A DNA stretch of 64,000 nt, from the NCBI GenBank assembly GCA_030824555.1, contig JAVBXK010000036.1:33424-97423 (forward strand). Direction: 5' to 3'. The position numbers and the translations under genes were made by a program. The notes under the pieces are model-generated. The model did no database searches and had not been told where the DNA came from. It saw only the letters and a program-made list of their open reading frames with translations. This DNA comes from a bacterium. GTDB lineage: Bacteria; Pseudomonadota; Gammaproteobacteria; Burkholderiales; Burkholderiaceae_C. Shown piece by piece: positions 61,308 through 64,000 of this stretch. Within the stretch, counting starts at the first letter, position 1; every line of letters starts with the position of its first letter.

Positions 61308-62201
61308 ATGCGGCGAAAACTCCCCTCCACGCAGTCGCTGGGCTGTTTCGAAGCCGCTGCCCGGCACGGCAGCTTCACCCGGGCGGCGCAAGAGCTGGCG
61401 CTGACACAAGGGGCCATTTCGCGGCAGGTGTCGGCGTTGGAGTCGTTTTTGGGTGTGGCGCTGTTCAAGCGCAGCCAGCACGGCATGACCCTCACGCCTG
61501 CGGGAGAAGACTACGCCCGCCAAATTTCCCGCCGCCTGGACGGCCTGGAGCGCGACACGCTGGACCTGATGGGCCGCCAGGGCCAGGGCGATGCCGTCAC
61601 GCTGGCCACGGTGCCCACCTTTGCCAACCGGTGGCTCATTCCCCGCCTGCCCCTGCTGGCAGCGCAACACCCTGAGCTGACCGTGCACATCGAGGTGCGC
61701 ACACGGCCTTTTTTGTTCACCGATTCGGGCGTGGACGCGGCGCTGTACGCAGGCACCACCGAGCAGGTGCAGCAGTGGGTGGGCGTGCAGGCGCACATGC
61801 TGCTGGCGGAGCAGGTGGTGCCCGTGTGCAGCCCCGCCCTGCTGGCGGGCCGTGGGCCATTGATGCCTGCCGAACTGGCCCAGCGCCCGCTGTTGCAGCA
61901 AGCCACCCGGCCCGAAGCCTGGCGGCAGTGGTTCGATGCGCAGGGGGTGGACGCGCCCCACGCCATGGCGGGGCCGCGCTACGAGCTGTTTTCGATGCAA
62001 ACGGCCGCCGCGTCGCACGGCTTGGGCGTGGCACTGATGCCCACCCTGCTGGTCGAGCCCGAATTGCGCACCGGCACGCTGGTGGTGGCCTGCGACCGCA
62101 TCCACGGCAGCGGCCGCCATTACTACATGGTGCAACCCGACTGGCCCGAACGCCCGGCGCTGGTGGCGTTCAAACGCTGGTTGCTGGCGCAGACCGCCTG
62201 A
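61308..62201 (+). CDS. LysR-family regulator (GcdR-like)
   Basis: A 297-residue LysR protein of the GcvA/GcdR branch: 'LPSTQSLGCFEAAARHGSFT', 'RAAQELALTQGAISRQVSAL', 'LFKRSQHGMTLTPAGEDYA' and 'VTLATVPTFANRWLIPRLPL', typical of regulators with a conserved 'FA.RWL.PRL'. It diverges from gcdH, the arrangement of gcdR and gcdH in other proteobacteria, so it probably activates gcdH, the CoA transferase and the Bug receptor in response to glutarate or glutaryl-CoA. Confidence 0.9.
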   Translation: MRRKLPSTQSLGCFEAAARHGSFTRAAQELALTQGAISRQVSALESFLGVALFKRSQHGMTLTPAGEDYARQISRRLDGLERDTLDLMGRQGQGDAVTLATVPTFANRWLIPRLPLLAAQHPELTVHIEVRTRPFLFTDSGVDAALYAGTTEQVQQWVGVQAHMLLAEQVVPVCSPALLAGRGPLMPAELAQRPLLQQATRPEAWRQWFDAQGVDAPHAMAGPRYELFSMQTAAASHGLGVALMPTLLVEPELRTGTLVVACDRIHGSGRHYYMVQPDWPERPALVAFKRWLLAQTA

Positions 62202-62251
62202 CCGACCCGCTCACAGCATCGACAGCGGTCAGAGGCCTGCCGGGCATCAAC

Positions 62252-62312
62252 ACTCATAGCTGCAAAGTCAATCAGATAAATCGGCCGAAGGCTTTTTTGC
62301 TTGAAATTGATA
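62252..62312 (+). repeat. AT-rich interspersed repeat
   Basis: 'ACTCATAGCTGCAAAG', 'ATCAGATAAATCGGCC' and 'GAAGGCTTTTTTGCTTGAAA' followed by 'TTGATATGACGG' fit the family; the 3' part is almost identical to the copy ending at 53230. It lies between the convergent 3' ends of the LysR and GDT1 genes. Confidence 0.7.
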
Positions 62313-62335
62313 TGACGGCCACCGCGCCGCGTGCG

Positions 62336-62914
62336 TCAAATGCCCCATCGGGCACCGGCACCCAGCAACGTGGCCACACCCAGGATTGCAAAAATGCCTG
62401 CTGCAATCGAATGGACCAGCTTCATGGGAATTTGGTTGGCCAGCTTGTCGCCCGCAAACACCGCAGGCACGTCGGCAATCAGCATGCCCAGGGTGGTGCC
62501 GGCCACCACCAGGATCGGGTCGGGGTAATGCGCGGCCATGGCCACCGTGGCAATTTGCGTTTTGTCGCCCATTTCGGCCAGGAAGAACGTGACCAGCGTG
62601 GCGCCGAACACACCCAGCTTGTGCGCCACCTGGGTTTCTTCGTCTTCAATCTTGTCGGGAATCAGCGTCCATGCCGCCATGGCGATGAACGACACGCCCA
62701 GCACCCAGCGCAACACGTCGGGGCTGATGGTGGCCGTGATCCACGCGCCCAGCGCACCGGCCAGGCCGTGGTTGACGATGGTGGCCAGCAAAATGCCCGC
62801 AATGATGGGCACGGGTTTCTTGAAACGCGCGGCCAGGATGAAGGCCAGCAGTTGCGTTTTGTCGCCGATTTCAGCCAGCGCCACGACGCCGGTGGACACG
62901 AAGAGGGATTCCAT
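62336..62914 (-). CDS. TMEM165/GDT1-family membrane protein, probable Mn exporter
   Basis: A 192-residue inner-membrane protein with the two inverted GDT1 repeats, each carrying the E-x-G-D-K-(T/S) motif: 'VVALAEIGDKTQLLAFILAA' and 'FFLAEMGDKTQIATVAMAA'. Six transmembrane helices are visible. Bacterial members (MneA type) export manganese. The start at 62914 is right after the riboswitch; the longer in-frame opening to 63040 reads through the riboswitch and is rejected. A manganese-sensing riboswitch upstream strongly supports the role in Mn homeostasis. Confidence 0.92.
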   Translation of the reverse strand: MESLFVSTGVVALAEIGDKTQLLAFILAARFKKPVPIIAGILLATIVNHGLAGALGAWITATISPDVLRWVLGVSFIAMAAWTLIPDKIEDEETQVAHKLGVFGATLVTFFLAEMGDKTQIATVAMAAHYPDPILVVAGTTLGMLIADVPAVFAGDKLANQIPMKLVHSIAAGIFAILGVATLLGAGARWGI

Positions 62915-62949
62915 GGTGTGAACAGTCCTGGGCCGGTGTGCAGACGGAT

Positions 62950-63095
62950 GACCACGGCGCTTCCCCGGCCGAGTCGGAGGCGCAGTGGTCAAAGGTCTTG
63001 CCAGGCGGGTGTGCTGTGTGCGCCATGACCTGCGGGTCAAGTGTGTTGACGCATACCACTTCCAAATGAGAAGAGCGGCTACTCCCCAATGACCG
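62950..63095 (-). ncRNA. yybP-ykoY (manganese) riboswitch
   Basis: Read on the minus strand, this leader holds the conserved parts of the yybP-ykoY motif in order: GGGGAGUAGCCGC at the 5' side (63087-63075), GUCAACACACUUGACC, GGUCAUGGCGCA, then GCAAGACCUUUGACC and ACUGCGCC towards the 3' side, ending near GGGGAAGCGCC. The two Mn-binding loops of this riboswitch correspond to the GUAG-side and the CAAGACC-side. It should turn on the GDT1-family exporter 36 bases downstream when Mn2+ is high. Exact ends are estimates. Confidence 0.9.
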
Positions 63096-63203
63096 CGCGA
63101 TCATAAAGCACCGGGCAGCAGCCCCTTGCGGGGATCACAGCACTCCATTCGTGGGCTATGCTTCGACCCGTTCGATTCACACATCACCCCATTTGACTGA
63201 ACC

Positions 63204-63902
63204 ATGAGCACACTCGAAACCCCCGTCGTATTCGGCACCGAAGACCTGCTGATGAGCCTGTGTAACTCGGTGACGAAGGTGCTGACAGCGGCTTCGCACA
63301 GCAAGATCCAGTATTCGGGCATGGTGCAGCGCATCCACAAGACCTGCCTGAAACCCGACATCGGGTGTTTTGTGTTGTTCGACGGGGGGTTTTCCGGCTT
63401 GGTGGTGTTGAACTTCACCTCGCAGGCCGCGATGGAGATTTACGAAAGCTACATGGTCAGCATGGGCATGCCCAAGGACGAACTGGCGGGGTCGTACACG
63501 TCTGACGAGGTCAGCAACGTGCTGGGTGAATTGATGAACCAGGTACTGGGCGATTTCACCAGCAAAATTCGCCGCGAGCTGCAAACCCACATCACCCAAA
63601 ACCAGCCCAAGATGCTAGTGCTGAACAAGCAGGTCATTTTGAGTGTGGATGCCAACCTCGACAAACCCGAGGCCCGCCGCGTGACGTTCTACACCGGCCG
63701 CAACCACATCTTCTACCTGGAACTGGCCATTGACCGCACCGAGTTCATCAAACTGTACGACTTCGATGCCCAGCCCGATCCCGAACCCGATGAACTGATG
63801 GCCCAAGCCATCAGCGCCAATGCAACCGCTGGCCACGCACCGAGCGCAGCCGATACATCGTCCAGCGACACCGACGACTTGCTTAAATCGCTGGGCATGT
63901 GA
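63204..63902 (+). CDS. DUF3334 family protein
   Basis: A 232-residue cytosolic protein. 'FGTEDLLMSLCNSVTKVLTA', 'MVQRIHKTCLKPDIGCFVLF' and 'DEVSNVLGELMNQVLGDFTS' recall DUF3334, a family with a CheX/CheC-like fold, although the phosphatase E-x2-N pattern is only partly visible ('GELMNQ'). The C-terminal tail is acidic and Ala/Ser-rich, ending 'DTDDLLKSLGM', which may be a docking peptide. A link to chemotaxis or motility is inferred only. The last 98 bases of the window after it contain nothing recognisable. Confidence 0.75.
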   Translation: MSTLETPVVFGTEDLLMSLCNSVTKVLTAASHSKIQYSGMVQRIHKTCLKPDIGCFVLFDGGFSGLVVLNFTSQAAMEIYESYMVSMGMPKDELAGSYTSDEVSNVLGELMNQVLGDFTSKIRRELQTHITQNQPKMLVLNKQVILSVDANLDKPEARRVTFYTGRNHIFYLELAIDRTEFIKLYDFDAQPDPEPDELMAQAISANATAGHAPSAADTSSSDTDDLLKSLGM

Positions 63903-64000
63903 CCTCGCTTGGGCTGAACACAACCGATGCGGCCCAATCGGAGTCGGGCGCAGGCCCATCGGTAGCCTGCCCTAGCGCCTCAAAGCCCCCACAACCCCTG

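Noticed and set aside
62915..63040. N-terminal extension of the GDT1-family protein
   Set aside because: The extra 42 codons read through the manganese riboswitch and have no similarity to the family; the ATG at 62914 gives the normal length.

Overview
The window is G+C-rich with tightly packed genes and frequent ATGA stop/start overlaps. The gene families point to a betaproteobacterium of the Burkholderiales, most likely Comamonadaceae: a meta-cleavage protocatechuate pathway of the Comamonas Pmd type, Bug-type tripartite tricarboxylate receptors, a GcdH/GcdR locus, exosortase H with an IPTL-CTERM substrate, and a short AT-rich intergenic repeat that recurs about nine times. The genus is not determined. 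No tRNA, rRNA or CRISPR array was seen.

Layout. 1-3.8 kb: tail of a TonB-dependent receptor, a periplasmic solute-binding protein, a di-haem oxidoreductase and ModD, probably one operon. 4-7.1 kb: an FAD amine oxidase-like enzyme and an AAA ATPase. 7.1-9.3 kb: an accessory patch resembling a decayed integron, with an IntI N-terminal remnant, a divergent DUF2971 cassette-like gene and recombination-core motifs at both ends of that gene. 9.3-15.9 kb: two lipoproteins, a methyltransferase/LysR pair, a TetR regulator and a Cache-PAS-GGDEF diguanylate cyclase. 15.9-21.1 kb: an exosortase H locus (XrtH, a membrane partner, a 1180-residue IPTL-CTERM protein and a YcgJ-like protein). 21.3-23.7 kb: a penicillin/AHL acylase-family lipoprotein.

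23.8-28.2 kb: a protocatechuate 4,5-cleavage operon (ligI, ligA, a Bug receptor, ligB, ligC) closed by a rho-independent terminator. 28.3-36.2 kb: a YhcG-type nuclease, an AEC transporter, two multihaem cytochromes c behind a perfect FNR/ANR box, a transglutaminase-like protein, a DsbA-family protein and an Old Yellow Enzyme. 36.4-39.3 kb: a Spy/CpxP-like protein with its own two-component system. 39.5-44.7 kb: a giant NCS1-transporter/zinc-knuckle/hybrid-kinase fusion followed by an HD-GYP response regulator. 44.8-53 kb: a second LigA/LigB-type dioxygenase pair with a LysR regulator, an AraC/PobR-like regulator, a complete class I P450 system (P450, ferredoxin, ferredoxin reductase) and an acyl-CoA ligase. 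53.1-57.5 kb: a second accessory patch (repeat-containing membrane protein, IS3 remnant interrupting a secreted protein, AAA ATPase). 57.5-62.2 kb: gcdH, a CaiB-type CoA transferase, a Bug receptor and the divergent LysR regulator. 62.3-63.9 kb: a GDT1-family exporter under a yybP-ykoY manganese riboswitch and a DUF3334 protein.

How it fits together. Much of the window handles aromatic carbon: P450 oxidation and CoA activation upstream, two extradiol dioxygenase sets for catecholic acids, LigC and LigI for the ring-cleavage products, Bug receptors for organic acid uptake, and GcdH for glutaryl-CoA. Two signalling blocks act on c-di-GMP (GGDEF; HD-GYP). The most unusual items are the transporter-kinase fusion, a duplicated small upstream ORF/hairpin module that carries the ribosome-binding sites of ligA and of a Bug receptor, the compact XrtH system and the integron relic.
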